Translations under genes and position numbers: made by a program | Source: Prinia subflava | Taxonomy: Eukaryota > Chordata > Aves > Passeriformes > Cisticolidae | Direction: 5' to 3' | NCBI RefSeq assembly: GCF_021018805.1 | Contig: NC_086259.1 | Location: 2,480,001-2,544,000, forward strand | Length of the DNA: 64,000 nucleotides | Shown here: piece by piece, positions 1 to 12,556 of the stretch | Layout: every line of letters starts with the position of its first letter | How positions within the stretch are numbered: the stretch's first letter is position 1 | Notes under the pieces: generated by a model | Seen by the model: the letters and a program-made list of their open reading frames with translations, nothing else | Database searches by the model: none | What the model was told of the DNA's origin: nothing

Positions 1-2582
1 TCAGAATATGGATAGATAACGTGACATGGGGTACACTTGGGCATGTTTTTAGTCTGTGAGAAATATGAAACCATTTAAGTTAATCATCTTCCAGACCAGC
101 ATGCTAGTACACTTGTTCATTGTCTGCAACTTTCAGGTTAAGCTAAGGACTTCATAGCAATGTTTGTGATGTTGGAAAAACAGGCAAGAAGATTAGAACA
201 GTTTGAATTGTCTTAATTGATGAAGTGTGGCTTAGTTAAAAATTTAATTGCAGGATTCTCTGATTCATTGGTTTTTACTATGTCCTTAGTTTGCCTGGAA
301 AGGAGTTACACACCCTGCTTCAGAAACAAACTGCTCATGTTAATTCCTTAATAACATCCAGATCTGAAGATTGCATCTGTGTTGAAGCGTTTCTTAAGAC
401 CCCAGTACAGAAACTGGGATTTAGTGTAAGATGCTACTCTGAGCTCTGGTGCAGTTGTTCATTTGAGTATGTGCTTGTTGGTGATTGGTTTCTGTGTGGA
501 GTTTAAGATGAAGATTTTGGTCTCTGCCCCTGGAAAAGTTTGTTTCTCAGTAATTTTCTGGACTTTCAGCATTTGGACATACATTGAAGTCCTAGTACAG
601 TACTTGCCAAAAGACATATTTTGGAACGTATTGCATAATAAAGAAAACATTGCCATTTTATGTCATCTTAAATGGTTAAATATTGTCCTGTCTGTAATGG
701 TGTTAGTGGGTCATTTTGTAGGGTATTCACATGAAAATATTAATCAAGGGAAACAGAACTTGGTTCTGAACTGTAGAGGTTGCCTCACAGAGAGGAAAAA
801 AAATGTAATTGCAGAAGATAACTGCAATAGCAGATAGTAATTCTGTCCAGAGGACCCACACATCTCCTTTATGGCCTGACTTCTGGCCCATTAAGGTACA
901 ACAGCTTTTCCTCACTATTCTCGGAAAACGGATCCAATAAATTACTGTAAAAGTGGCAACATTCTCCTTTCTCATACCAATGTATGTTTGCTTAATGTGG
1001 ACTATGCTTTTTACCACAACCACTCTTGTTCATGCTTCCTGTGCATCAAAGTGCAATTAAATTCAACTTTTTTCTGTTATTTTCACTGATCAACTCTGTT
1101 TCTTTCCTGTTTTTAAGCATGGTATCTGCTTTATTCTTTCCCCTCTGAATGTGATTATTCACTTGCTGTCTTGACCAAGTAAATTTCTGTTTGCTCCATT
1201 TCTGTGCTAAGTACAAATGCTCCATTTTCCTTCAGTGTCCATGGTTGAAGCTGAATTCTTAATCTTTTTTCCTTTTCCCTTTCTGCAAGGTGGTTATTGC
1301 GAGTACTTCTACATCCTTCTACATACTTCTACACAGGTTTAATATAACTTTTTGACTATATTTTAGGATGTGCAAGATGCAGTTTTGTAACTTCAGAATG
1401 GCCCTATTTGTTTTTTCTCCAGAATACATCCCAGATCCCTCATGACTCTTTCCTTGTTTGTAGTTTTTGCCTGTCTCCCATCCAGTTTTGGAGCCCTGGT
1501 TCCTGCTGATGGAATGGTTTTCACATTGCCCATCCTCTACTCTCGTGTCTCTTTTGCAGATGCTGTTTCTGCTTTCCTTTTCTCCAGAGGTTGCTTTGCA
1601 GTCAGAGATTTGGCCATGGGTTGTCCAGCTGAGTGAAGTGGTTTTAGGTGCTCTTTGTGGGGCTGCCTTCCAGCAGGGAATGCTGCATCCCACCGTGGGA
1701 GGAGCTCAGCTGTGACTGTGGCGTGGCCTCTGAAGTTGCCATGCCTGAGTGGTGGTTGGAATCTTACTTAAAGAGCTTTTTGCCAGTGTTTTATTTTCAA
1801 AGTTTATTGATGGGTTTTTTTACAGCTCTGCAGCATCCAGACTTCTTTCTGAAGCTTGTGTTCATTATGTCTGTGCCTGCCTTGTCCCTGATCATATGAA
1901 TGTGCATTTTGCTGTTGAATAAATATGACCCTTGCATGTGTTTTCTTTTTGATTTGATTTGTTTGTGGGTCAAATTTTAAGTTCCTAACCCAGGTTTAGT
2001 TTTGGGAAAGGGCTTCAGAACCTGAAGTAGTAGTAAGTGAAACTTTGAGAATATCAAATTAGCATTTAAAAGATTCATAGTAAATGATCACCCCAAAACT
2101 TGGTTTGCTTTCTTGTGTGTATCTGACTTTAGAACCCATAATATTTTAGAATTTATTTTTAGTGTTTTCTTTAAAAAGCGTAGATATTTAGTGCAAGGCC
2201 TAATGTTTGTAGGTGGATACCACTACTTTTATTGCAGCATTTTCTTCTACAAAACTGCTTTTCTTCCTAGTAAAGTTTCTGAAGACAAAAGTCTGAATTT
2301 TAATATTAACCTTACGGATTTGAAATATATTTTTAGTGAAGGTTGTAAGGTATGCCATCTGTGTCGTATATTTAATTTTTTTTAAAAGCATAATGGCAAA
2401 CTATGTATATACACACACACACAACCACATGCATTACATGAATATGACTTTTGTCACCAGCTGGTTGTGCTTGTAGAGATCCACGTGCTTATCTTGGTAA
2501 TTACAGGTATTAGTGTATTTACGTTGTGTGTGTTTGTGTATAAAGAGTATAATATAAGTATACTTTTCTTTAATAATAGCAG
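1..2582 (+). other. Partial TAF4B intron upstream of the first visible exon
   Basis: AT-rich sequence with scattered stops in all frames. The longest open frames are about 124 codons, on either strand, and none resembles a known protein. No TAFH-domain exon is present. A short (CA)n run lies near 2408-2422. I see no recognisable mobile element or RNA gene. Confidence 0.75.
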
Positions 2583-2685
2583 ATTATCCAGTCAACATCT
2601 GCTCAAACTGTGAAACGAACCCCTGCTTGCCAGACTACCCAGATTAGGATGCCAGTGGTAATAACTCAGACCATTAGACCACAAG
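2583..2685 (+). CDS. TAF4B: TAF4B coding exon 1 of 6 in window (linker before histone fold)
   Basis: This internal exon of 103 nt encodes a Gln/Thr/Val-rich peptide beginning IIQSTSAQTVKR and ending PVVITQTIRPQ. The low-complexity linker between the TAFH domain and the histone fold of TAF4 proteins has this character. The exon follows a pyrimidine-rich tract and a CAG acceptor at 2580-2582. A TAG acceptor three bases upstream would add one Gln and keep the frame. The donor GTATGG starts at 2686. The exon opens on a complete codon and leaves one base (G), which joins GC of the next exon to give Gly. That phase match with the next exon is the main evidence, because linker sequence is poorly conserved. 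The preceding exons, including TAFH, are not in the window. Confidence 0.82.
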
Positions 2686-5600
2686 GTATGGGTTTAAATG
2701 TTTCAGTGAGATTGTTACCTTTGTATGAATTTTGTTGTAATTACAAACGAGTAGCATGAAAAAAGCGTACAGTGTTGACATTGGCAACATTGTTGACATT
2801 TATTTTTACCTCATGCTGGCTGAAGAATGCATGTTTTCCTATGCAGTTTCAAGGTGTTTCGGACCAACACAGTGAAATGTTTTGAAACAACCTTAGTACT
2901 AAACTCTCACACGTTTAGCTCCTTACTTAGCAGATTTTCATAGAAAGTTCTAAACCAGGTCAAGAACTTGGCTCTCACTGTCCTAAACTGTAGCTCTGGG
3001 CCAAGAAAGAAATTCTGCATTTTCCTGAAGCCTGGTGGATGCCTCAATTTAATCATCCTACTTCTGGTTCATACTCCGAAGCAGAACATGGTTGTCCCCA
3101 TCTCTGCAGCTACAGAGGTCAGGGTGGGAGCCCTAGAGAAATTTCTCAAGCCTCACTTGGTTTGCTTTGACTCCTGCCAGTATGTTTACTTTTGGGTGAG
3201 GTCAGAGACTGGCTCCAGCAACCTGACATGCCATGATTAGCCACGGCACGTGGTCTGTACACACCTTCCTCATGTGTCTGTGCACGGGGGTTCCATGCCT
3301 GGCTGATACTGCCCACATCTCTAAGAGGATCGAAGCCTCCTTGCTTCCTAATAAATAGCCATTTGTTTATTTCTACCACTGAACCTCTTAGACTTGGGTT
3401 TTATTTTTCCTGAATATGTGTGAGAGTATCTTATTGGATGTGGGCATTTACATGACTGAGGGTTTGTAATGGAATACAGAGCTTGTCATCTCCAGGTATT
3501 GAGTCAGGAGCCAAACTAGTTTAAATGCACATAAAAGCTATTGCTGCCTACTTGACTTCATTGTTTGGTCATTTCTGTTCTCCTTGGGAAAAAAGAAACA
3601 TCAAAAATGTTTAATAGCAGTTGATGTTTTACTTGCTCTGCTCTCCTAGGGGGATCCAAAGGTTGAATGGACACAGAGACTGAGCTGTTGCTGTAATCCT
3701 GTAGGCTGTTTCCCAAGTTAGGAAGAAATACAGTTACTCACCATAAAATATGTTTGTTTGATAGCACTGATGCTCATGTCCTGAGTTTGTAACATGTCCA
3801 TGCATCTTATAGCATGAGCTTTCACTTCTGACTAATGTGTTTGAGAGTGAAGGCAGATTTCATTTCTTTGCTTGTTCAGTCTCCAAGTTGTGAATGTCAA
3901 CAGTGTGCTGAGAATTTGCATGATGCTGGCATCTGTCTTTGAAACCAGTAGGTTTGGAATATGAGTTTATTCTTGATAGCCCTTGATCAGCCAGTGCAAT
4001 GGAACTTAACTGGCAGTTTGGCTTATGGTAGATGGTTTCATAAAAGCCAATTTATGCAAGATCCCGCTTTCTGGTGAGCTTATTCCAATTTACAGGTTTG
4101 CTTAAGCCCTCCAGTATATTGTTTTATTTACAGAGACAAAACAAACAAGAATAAGCATTTAGAAAAAATCCCAGTATAAAATCATTCATCCTGCAGCTCT
4201 TGTTCTAGGGAGCAGTCTGCCTGTGTGCTGGCAGCACTGTCAGGAGTGCATCATTGTGATGTGTTGTTAAAACCTTTTCTGTAAACACCAGTGCAGTGAT
4301 ATTTTATACTGGCCTAGCTATTCATGCAGAAGGAGATAATATGCTGGAAGAGGACATCATCTAAGTAAAAATTACAGTAGCATAATTTAGTGGAGTGTGA
4401 CTTGTTAAGGATAGTCACCTCAGAACTGAGCTGACCTCCACAAAGTGCTGCATTTTCCTCCTTGGCAGGAGTGGATCTCCAAGTGTAATGTATCTCCCAT
4501 ACATCCATGTGAACAGACTGCAATGCTTCTTAAAACAGTAGTTTAGATAAAACTGGCAGGCTTTAAGGACTTTTATATAAATAAAATTACTTCCATGGCA
4601 GTGGAAGTAACACCATTGTTACTGCATGAAAAATTCACACTCCTTTACCAAAGCACTCTACTAGTATAATAATTAGGTGAATTCCAGCTTATGGATGGAG
4701 GAACTGAGCCAAATAATAAAATAATTAACTAGAGTATTCGTTGCAGCTATTTAACCAGTGCTGAAATACACCTAGGAGTTTATAAGCTCCTAAATTTGAA
4801 CTTATTTTTCTAGATCAAGCTAGTTAAAATTTGAAGCAGGGATGCAGTGGTGAAAGACTCTGTATGTCATTACCAATCCCATGAAATATCTAGGCCCACA
4901 GGTGATTTTAATTTTCAAAATATGCTCTGCCCATAATAAAAATGGACATTTTAGGCATATTTTATGTCTAACCCTCAGTCATGCACAGTTGTGATTTATT
5001 TAAACCAGAAAACTCAAGTGTCATCCCAAATCTTATATTCACTTTGCCTGATCCATTGAGTAGAATTACATATACTTGGGATGAATGTGAGACTTAATTC
5101 TTCCATATCCATATAGATATATATGTTGTCAGGGTGCTTTTCGATCAAAAATTATGATCTGTAGGAAACAAAGCATTGATATTGATTCCAAAGAAATATA
5201 TTAATTCTGGAGGAGTGCTGTTGTTACTTAAAGTTTGCCATTGCAACAATTTCCAAGGTTAACACATTTTTAATCTTCTAGATCTTAATTGTACCAAGCA
5301 GAAATCTGCTAATTTTTCTTATTGTATTATTTCTTTCCTTCCTTCCAGTTCATTTAGTAGAAAACCTTTCCATTAGTTCATCTGAAATAGATAAATGAAT
5401 TGCCTGGTCCGTGAACTAATGCTCTCTGTGACATCTCATGGACCTTGAATATTATGATGACAAAATATTTTTATTCCCCAGGCTTGAGCCTGAGGTCCTA
5501 AATCTGGTTTTGTATTTGGTAATGTTGAGAGTCCACATTACAGTTTATTTACACAGATGGAGAACCCAACAAACACTGCCAAATCAGTTTCTTTTAAGAT

Positions 5601-6717
5601 CATATGCTGGAGTTGATGAAGACTTCAAAATTAAAAAAAAGTAATGCAGGACTCAGTCAAAGCTAGCAGCTTTGTATAAGCCAAGAAATATTCTTAAAAG
5701 GATTTATTAGGATAGTTGTGTTTCAGGTTTTTACTATTCATGAAAGAAAAATACTGTAACTCTACCGAGGTTCTTACCATGCCATTTATGTCACAACTGA
5801 GTCACTGGGTGCAGGAACAGCCTTCATGTCCTTCTCAAAGCCTCAAACACTGCATCTGCACTGCTCAATAAAGTGGAGTGATAAGAGAGAGGTGAGGTCT
5901 TTCACATCAAATAGAAGTGAGTTGTTTTTACATGCCAAAACACAGGTGGGATTAAAGGAAATCCAAAATACAACCCAGGTAAATGTGTTTAGGCAGTCAA
6001 GGAGGGCTTACTCCAAAAGTTTCATGTCAAGGAGGAATTTAGATCTCTTTAATTTCCTGAATGGCCACCACATTTTGGCTCATTTAGAAATGTTTTACTT
6101 GTACTTCGAGACTTGTAAAGTCTAGATACAGACACGAATTATTTTTGAGTCATTGTTTTCAGGATGAGAAAGCAAAAGACAACCTTTATGGGGGGTGTGT
6201 GTCAAATTTGGCAATAGTGTTTTTTCTTTTATATGCAATGCAAAACATTTTAAAATACAGGCAGTGCTTTCAACTCTGAAATACATGTTTTTCACTCCAA
6301 TAAAGAACAATTACTATATAGAAAATGTAAAAGGCATAGCTAACACCTGAGTAGCTCTGACTTCCAGTATTTGTATTAAGAATGTTTCAAATTTGCCTTC
6401 TTTATTCTGTACAGATTATCCAGGAAAGTGGTTTACTGGAAATTGCAAAAACACTTACAGATATTATAAATATTATAGCTTTTTATGGCCAATGGTTTTC
6501 AGTTTTGGAATCTTCACTGTTCTGTAAATATTGAACAAACCTCAATGTTAATATAAATTTTGTATTTTAAATTGTTCTTCTTCAGCACGTAGTCTTTTAA
6601 AATAATAACTTCCTTTGTTTGCAATTTACAGACAGTTAAATTTAGTTCCTGGACAGAAGGTTCTTTGATGTAAATTGTCTAAGACAGCTCATAATAACAT
6701 TGCTTGGTGTTTTTCAG
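2686..6717 (+). other. TAF4B intron, 4.0 kb
   Basis: AT-rich intron between coding exons 1 and 2. The stretch at about 2950-3390 is less AT-rich and ends with an AATAAA followed by a pyrimidine-rich run, faintly like a decayed retroelement end, but I cannot name it. No coding or RNA signal is evident elsewhere. Confidence 0.75.
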
Positions 6718-6832
6718 GCACAGTAGGGAAGGCACCAACAATACAAGCCAGTAAAAGTCCTGGGGGCTTTGGTGTTCAGGTCTCTGCAAATCAGAAAAAC
6801 AAGCTGAATGACCCTGGAGGTGGTTCTTTCAG
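6718..6832 (+). CDS. TAF4B: TAF4B coding exon 2 of 6 (linker entering the TAF4 C-terminal domain)
   Basis: The exon is 115 nt long, with acceptor TTTTTCAG ending at 6717 and donor GTAAAA at 6833. Entered with one base from the previous exon, it reads GTVGKAPTIQASKSP and ends KLNDPGGGSFR, where the Arg codon is split after its second base. The PGGGSFR end leading straight into DDDDIND is, from memory, a conserved junction in vertebrate TAF4/TAF4B. Phase is exact on both sides (enters 1, leaves 2). This segment lies just before the histone fold of this TFIID subunit. No catalytic function is expected. Intron lengths on either side are 4.0 and 7.1 kb. Confidence 0.9.
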
Positions 6833-7129
6833 GTAAAAAAAGAAATAATAATAATAAAAAAATGCAGTGGGGTGGTTGACGGGGGGAGCTGAAGCATAAA
6901 ACAGAATTTAGGATTGGTGTAACACCAGAGGGCAGTCTTTTACAATAATTCCTGTCTTTTTTCCTGGGATTGGATGGCAATTTTCATGCTTAATTCTGGT
7001 TTTAAAAAAGGGAGGGGATCCTGACACATCTTGCGGATTTTTCTCTTAAATGCACATTAATGTTTAGCAAAACCATAAATTCTGTGGATTACAATAAAAC
7101 TTCTGCTGGATGGAATTGTGTGCAGGAGG

Positions 7130-7370
7130 ATTTAAAGGATGCGCTCGGTGTTCTGCGCTGGGTTCTGCCGCTGCTGGGGAATGTGTCTGCTGGGAAGGGT
7201 GTGAGCACAGGGCCTCGTGGGGAGCCCCTCCTCGGGCAGGGACAGTCCCAGGGCCTGCCAGGAGACCCCTGAGCCTGGGGGTTCTTGGTTCTTTTAGAGG
7301 GACTTGCCTGGCTCTGAGCTCAGGAATCAGGGGTTGCAAAGGTTCAGCACAGTAGCAGGGATGCACTGAG
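7130..7370. other. GC-rich intronic patch, unassigned
   Basis: About 240 bases far richer in G and C than the surrounding intron, with a few CpG. Several frames are open over short distances on both strands, as expected from composition. No known repeat or protein is recognised. Confidence 0.5.
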
Positions 7371-9109
7371 CTGCTCTGCCAGTTCTTTATACTCCAAACT
7401 TTTATTTGTGCATATTTGGGATATTTTTACTTTTTGTAGTGAAAAGCAAATCTTATGTTTGCTGCATTTTGCTCTCGCTAGCACCATTTTGATTGTGTAC
7501 ATTTTAGTTGTGTTAAAATATTTTCTTTCTTTATTGAATGACAAAATATTCCTCAATTTTAATTTTCGTCTTCTGGGATTCTTATGTTGCTCTGACATAA
7601 TCAAACCACTAATTAATTTTCAGGCTTATGCTTTTGCAGGTGAAGTAAAAGAGAATTTGTAGCTCTTTGAAATATCTCTGCTTTGAGGCATGTCAGTATT
7701 GTAACTAATAGTGGTAGTACTTAGTATTAATCTGGAAGCAAAATCATTCAATTTTTTATTTTCCAATGCTTTTGCCTCCCACTGAGTATTTAAATGAATT
7801 AAAATGTCTGTTGGGTTCAATTGTACTGTCTTAATAAGTATTTTTTATGTTTGTAAGCAACATGAGCATTTATTCTTCGTTAGTATGGCTTTCAATTTTA
7901 CATACACCAAAAGGGACAGCATTTTTTAACTGGATGTTGTAAACTGTGCCAGGATTGATTCTTGCATTCACTTAGTTTATACATAGAATATATTAGGTTA
8001 GCTGGAATTGTTAATTTTCCCTTGGGGAGAAGCAAATGCTCAAGGCACTGATTGATAAATCAATAAATCTTTAGTGAGTTTGGTAAATAAGCTGTCAAGG
8101 GTGTATGTCATTTTTCCTCTAGAGAACAAATTTTAGTCAGAATTAATGTGTTTGTTTCCTTACATTGTTTTCTCCTTCAAAATAGTAAGACACAAAGCTG
8201 CATTTAAATAAGTCCATAAAATTGCAAGGATTTATAAAACAGCAGCAAAGATCAGGCTTTTTCCTGATATCTTAACAAAGAATTCAGTTGTTTGCATATT
8301 TGCATTTCAACCCCTAACCTCTCCTGAGGACAAATAGATGTCTGACTATTAAGCCTGAAGGCACAGAGCTGGAAATCTGTATTAATCCTCTGAAAGCTGA
8401 CTAGTTTTCCTCAACATTCCCAGCGTGTGTGAAGAATGTGTTTTTAGCCAGAAGGCAAACTGGCATCTAAAGCAAAGCAAGAATTTTGAAAAATAGTTGT
8501 GCTATGTATAAATTTATTTTGCTCTTAGTGTTTTATTATTGCATATTTGTTTCATTATTTTGCATTCTGCTTTCTTTAAAATAACTTATTTGAGCTTTTC
8601 ACTTTTGTGAGTAAAGTGTTGGTCACTAGAAACAGATATTTGAACTTGATTGTTTTTTGGGGTTTTTTTTCTCTTCTCTGTTCTGAACTGTAGGAGATAC
8701 AAGATGGAATTACATAAAAGATCTAGCAATTAAGAATTTTGCAGATTGCAGCTATGCCTTTAAGGTTAACATTTATTAATGAACTGTAAGACTGTCACAT
8801 GAGTTCACTGTTTGCTACAGTAGCTGTTCTGTGATGCAGAGTTCTCAACCCAAGAATTCTGCAATGTTAAGCTGTGCTTGTGAAATTTTAGGTCACTTTT
8901 TCTAGTATTAAATTTATTGTTGCTGTATTTTTCAGAGAGAACTACATACAACCCCAGTTAGTTGACTTTTCAACTCTGTTAATACCTAAGGACAGAAATT
9001 TAAATTTAATTTTTAGTAATTTTTGTGTTTGTTTTTCAAGCAGAGGTCTCAGCTTGGGTTTGTACCGTAACAGGGCACTCTGAGGTTTCTGTGGCTGGGA
9101 GAAGCAAAA

Positions 9110-9560
9110 ATCCCCCTGAAGTCTGCCAGGGCCCTGCATATTTGTCCACAGGTGCTGCTCACCCCTGCACTGACAGCAGCTCCTGATGTGCTGAGAGCAG
9201 CAGCTCTCAGGGAGTCTCACCCCAGTTCAGGTGGTGGCCATTGCAGGGAGCCAGTGGAAGCACTTGCTGCTGATGCTGAGACACAGGAATGGCAGTGGGA
9301 GGCTGCACGTCCCGCCCGGAGCCGTGTGGTTGGATCAGGGCTGGCCCGGGAGTGCTCTGCGTTCCTCCAGGGATGGAGGTGGCTGTTTGTCCTGCTGTGG
9401 TGCCACCCTGCAAACCCTGACAGGGCGTGGGGGCAGTGCGTGGCAGGGCCGCAGTGAGCACACCCCTGCCGTGGGGTGTGGATGGTGCTGTTTTGTTTGC
9501 ACAGGGTGCCAGGTAGCCAGGTGCTCCTTCCTTTCACAGAAACCTTCCCTTTCTGAAGTG
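9110..9560. other. GC-rich intronic patch, unassigned
   Basis: About 450 bases of GC-rich sequence in AT-rich intron, with open frames of about 100 to 160 codons in several phases on both strands. Overlapping frames on both strands point to base composition rather than coding. It may be a decayed repeat I cannot name. Confidence 0.5.
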
Positions 9561-11499
9561 GCATTTCCATCTGACCTCCTGGAACCTGGCAGTGGCAGGT
9601 TTTGTACAGCCAATATGATGGGGCTTGTTTTCAGAGATAGTTCTCTGAAGTTTCTGATGTCATTTGAAGCTGATCTTAGTATCTGTGTTTTATTCTGCTG
9701 TCCGGCTGCATTTTGAGGTAAATTCTATGTGGAAATAAAAAACCCCTTGCATAGCTGAAAAAAAACCTCTTTTCTAGTATTTTATTTTCATTTTTAAAAA
9801 TAAAAGTTTAACAACATAAGCAAAGCAGCTCGCCCTTGAAGTGGTTGAAAGCTAATGGGGATATTAAATGGATAACTTCAAAGTTTTCATTTCAAAATGG
9901 TATGTGACAAAACCTTGCCCTTGAAGTTTTTTGTTTTTACAAATGAATATTTCAAAGTATAAGAGGATTGTGTTTTTTCTATGTATTTCAAAATAAAGAA
10001 AAATGCTGACCATAAATATGGTCTGTTCTGTCAGCCCTTCTGCATATCAGGGTGAAGATTTCACATAGAGAATGAACTGTGTGGCAAAGCAGTATTAGGG
10101 AGACATTTCAAATTATAACATTAAAGTCAGAATAAACACTATAATTAACGTGTAAATGGAATCTATGCCATTATAAAATATAATAGAGTAGTGACTGTTC
10201 CAGTAGCTTCAAGTCACCGTTTATATGCCATGTATTGTTAATCTCTGGTGGTGTGATCCATGGAATCTGTGGGATGTAGGGACTCTTTCCTAATGACATG
10301 CAATTTCCCCTGTAGGAGAGAGGGCAATCAATGGTATAATGTTGTCTCCATTGCTTTATGCATTCTTCTGGCTTGTTTGGGAGCAGTTCAGTATTGCAGT
10401 TTGGGACAGCAGTGGCTCAAATCTGACAAAGTGCGTGAGAAAGAAAAACTCTGCAATCTTGCAGTTAAGGTTTGTTCATAAAGAAAATCCCACCAGGTTT
10501 TTATAATGGCTTGTCTTAGTTTAAACAAAGTCTTTCAAACCTTTCACAGATAACTGTGCAAATACTTTGGGTTTGCTTGCCTATTTTCAGATAAGATTTT
10601 TTTTTGTAATTGCATGAGTGTTTATAATGAAAAGGAGAGGGAAAATTGTTACAAGAACTCATGCTGTGTTAAAAATACTGTGTGTGTTGGAATGTTAGAT
10701 TCATCCCATGAGACTCACAATTTAATTCAGTAAAAACCAGAAATATTTACTGAAACAGTAGAATTAGGATGGGCATAGTAAAATGTGCCAAGAAATATGA
10801 AATTGTTCAATACTGTGCACTGATGAAAAAGGAAAGATAGACAGTAATCATCAGTTTAGATGACCACTGGATGGCATCTTTGTTCCACAGAATGACTTCT
10901 GAAAACTCACTTATCTGGGCTTAAAAGTTCACTTTTATAGGAAACTGTTCAGCAAGAATAGCAACTCTCTTATATATAAGTGCATGCTTCAGTATCCAAA
11001 CATTTCTCATTATGAGGTTCCTCAAAGTAAAGAAGAATATATCTGGATAGCGTTCTTCCTGTCAGAAAAAAATTGCAGTCCCAGCTGTGATTAATATATT
11101 TCTTATTTGTCTTCCATGTAATACTGAAAGGAAAAAGGATGTACTTGCAGATTGTAGCTTGCAAATGTACGATGGAAGAAAATGATTCTGTCCAGGAGTT
11201 GCAGTAATGGTCTTTGTAAGTGCTCTTGTATTGGTTTTGATAATTTCATTGAAATCTAATTTGTGTCCAAAAAACTTTCTGGTTTTATTTCAGAAAATAC
11301 TTATTTATAATGTGGTCACAGATTTGTACACTGAATAAAAATGGGAGTAGCTGAACTGCTAAGCAGAAGGAGAGTAAAAGATCAACGATACTCTGTTCCG
11401 CTGTGAAATAAAAGGAGAAGGAATATAAACTTCTTTTGGAAGTTATGTTCTGGACGTCAAGGCTGCTGTCTTGATTTTTTAATGGATTGCTTGAAGGAG

Positions 11500-11740
11500 A
11501 TGAAAGTACCTCTGTCGTGGCAGCTTGGTGTGGAAATGGAGGGTTGGCACTCTTGGTCAGTGCTGCCCAGCTGTGCCCAGCTGTGCTGGCTGCAGGGGCA
11601 GGATGTGGGCAGTGTGTGCAGCCAGCTCTGGGGCCCCTGGGGTCGTGTTCTCCCCGGCTGCCCCGGGGCTCTGCTCACCCCTGGCAGCAGCACCCAGACC
11701 CACAGTGGGGTGGGGGTCACCACTGAGCTTGGGGTTTGGT
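11500..11740. other. GC-rich intronic patch, unassigned
   Basis: About 240 GC-rich bases containing short repeats of CCCAGCTGTG near 11567-11586. All three + frames are open for 80 to 108 codons, which is a composition effect. It lies 400 bases before a CR1 tail, but I see no CR1 sequence in it. Confidence 0.5.
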
Positions 11741-12136
11741 CACTTGGAGCTTTATTTCAAAGTTCTGGGTTCAATCTGTGTTCTAGAAGCTTCTGCTGTT
11801 TTACATAGTTCGGAGTTTGTGTTCTGGTAATTGCCTTGATAGGAGTTTGGTTTGCCCATGGTGAGTCCTGAGTGATTCTCACTCTACTTCAAGCATTCAG
11901 GTTTTAACCTGATAAAAATCTTAGTTCCTTTCAGTTTTACCTGTGGTTTTTCGTTTGTAAAATTACAAACTTTTGCATTGGTCACTGAATATTTCAGTTG
12001 GTGTTGGTTGTGTGGTGTTGGGGGCAGTCCAGATGAGCTGGGTGTGGGCATGGGGCCAGTTCCTCCTTGCAGCCCAGGGTCCCTCTGTGAGCATCTTGTC
12101 CACACCGTGTCAGATGTAAAAGTGACAGGATTAGAG

Positions 12137-12556
12137 GGATGAAGCACCTCCCCTAGGAAGGAAGGCTGAGAGAATTGGGATTTTTCAGCCTGGAGGGGAG
12201 AAGGCTCCAGGGTGACCCAGTTGTGGCTTTCCAGTACCCGAAGGGAGCCTGCAGTAAAGGTGGGGAGAGACAATTTACAAGGGTGTGGAGTGGCAGGACA
12301 AGGGGGAATGGCTCCAAACTAAAAAGTAATAGGTTTACATTGGATATTAGGAAGAAATTGTTCCCTGTGAGGGTGGGCAGGCCCTGGCACAGGGTGCCCA
12401 GAGCAGCTGTGGCTGCCCCTGGATCCCTGGCAGTGCCCAAGGCCAGGTGGGACACTGGGGCTGGAGCAGCCTGGGACAGTGGAAGGTGTCCCTGCCATGG
12501 CAGGGGTGGCACAGGATGAGCTTTTGTTTCCTTCCACAAAAACCATTCTATGGTGT
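12137..12556 (+). mobile_element. CR1 LINE, 5'-truncated 3' end
   Basis: About 420 bases match the end of avian CR1 ORF2. Translation from 12175 is open for 114 codons and shows FSLEGRRLQGD, then RTRGNGSKLK, LDIRKKLFPVRVGRPW and VPRAAVAAPGSLAVP, the usual C-terminal CR1 words. It ends in the 3' tail with CCATTCTATG, related to the 8-bp CR1 terminal repeat. It lies in the sense orientation of the host gene. The 5' part is missing, as in most CR1 copies, so it cannot move. The GRPWHRVPRAAVAAPG form is common in songbird CR1 copies, from memory. Confidence 0.93.

Noticed and set aside
1..2582. Search for the TAFH-domain exons
   Set aside because: No open frame in this part resembles TAFH, so it is placed upstream of the window.
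2940..3400. Possible solo LTR, because of an AATAAA and a pyrimidine-rich end
   Set aside because: I could find no matching TG/CA ends, target duplication or internal sequence. It is left as unassigned intron.
10260..10481. 73-codon frame with a hydrophobic stretch
   Set aside because: It is short, has no homology I recognise and no splice or promoter context. Chance is likely.
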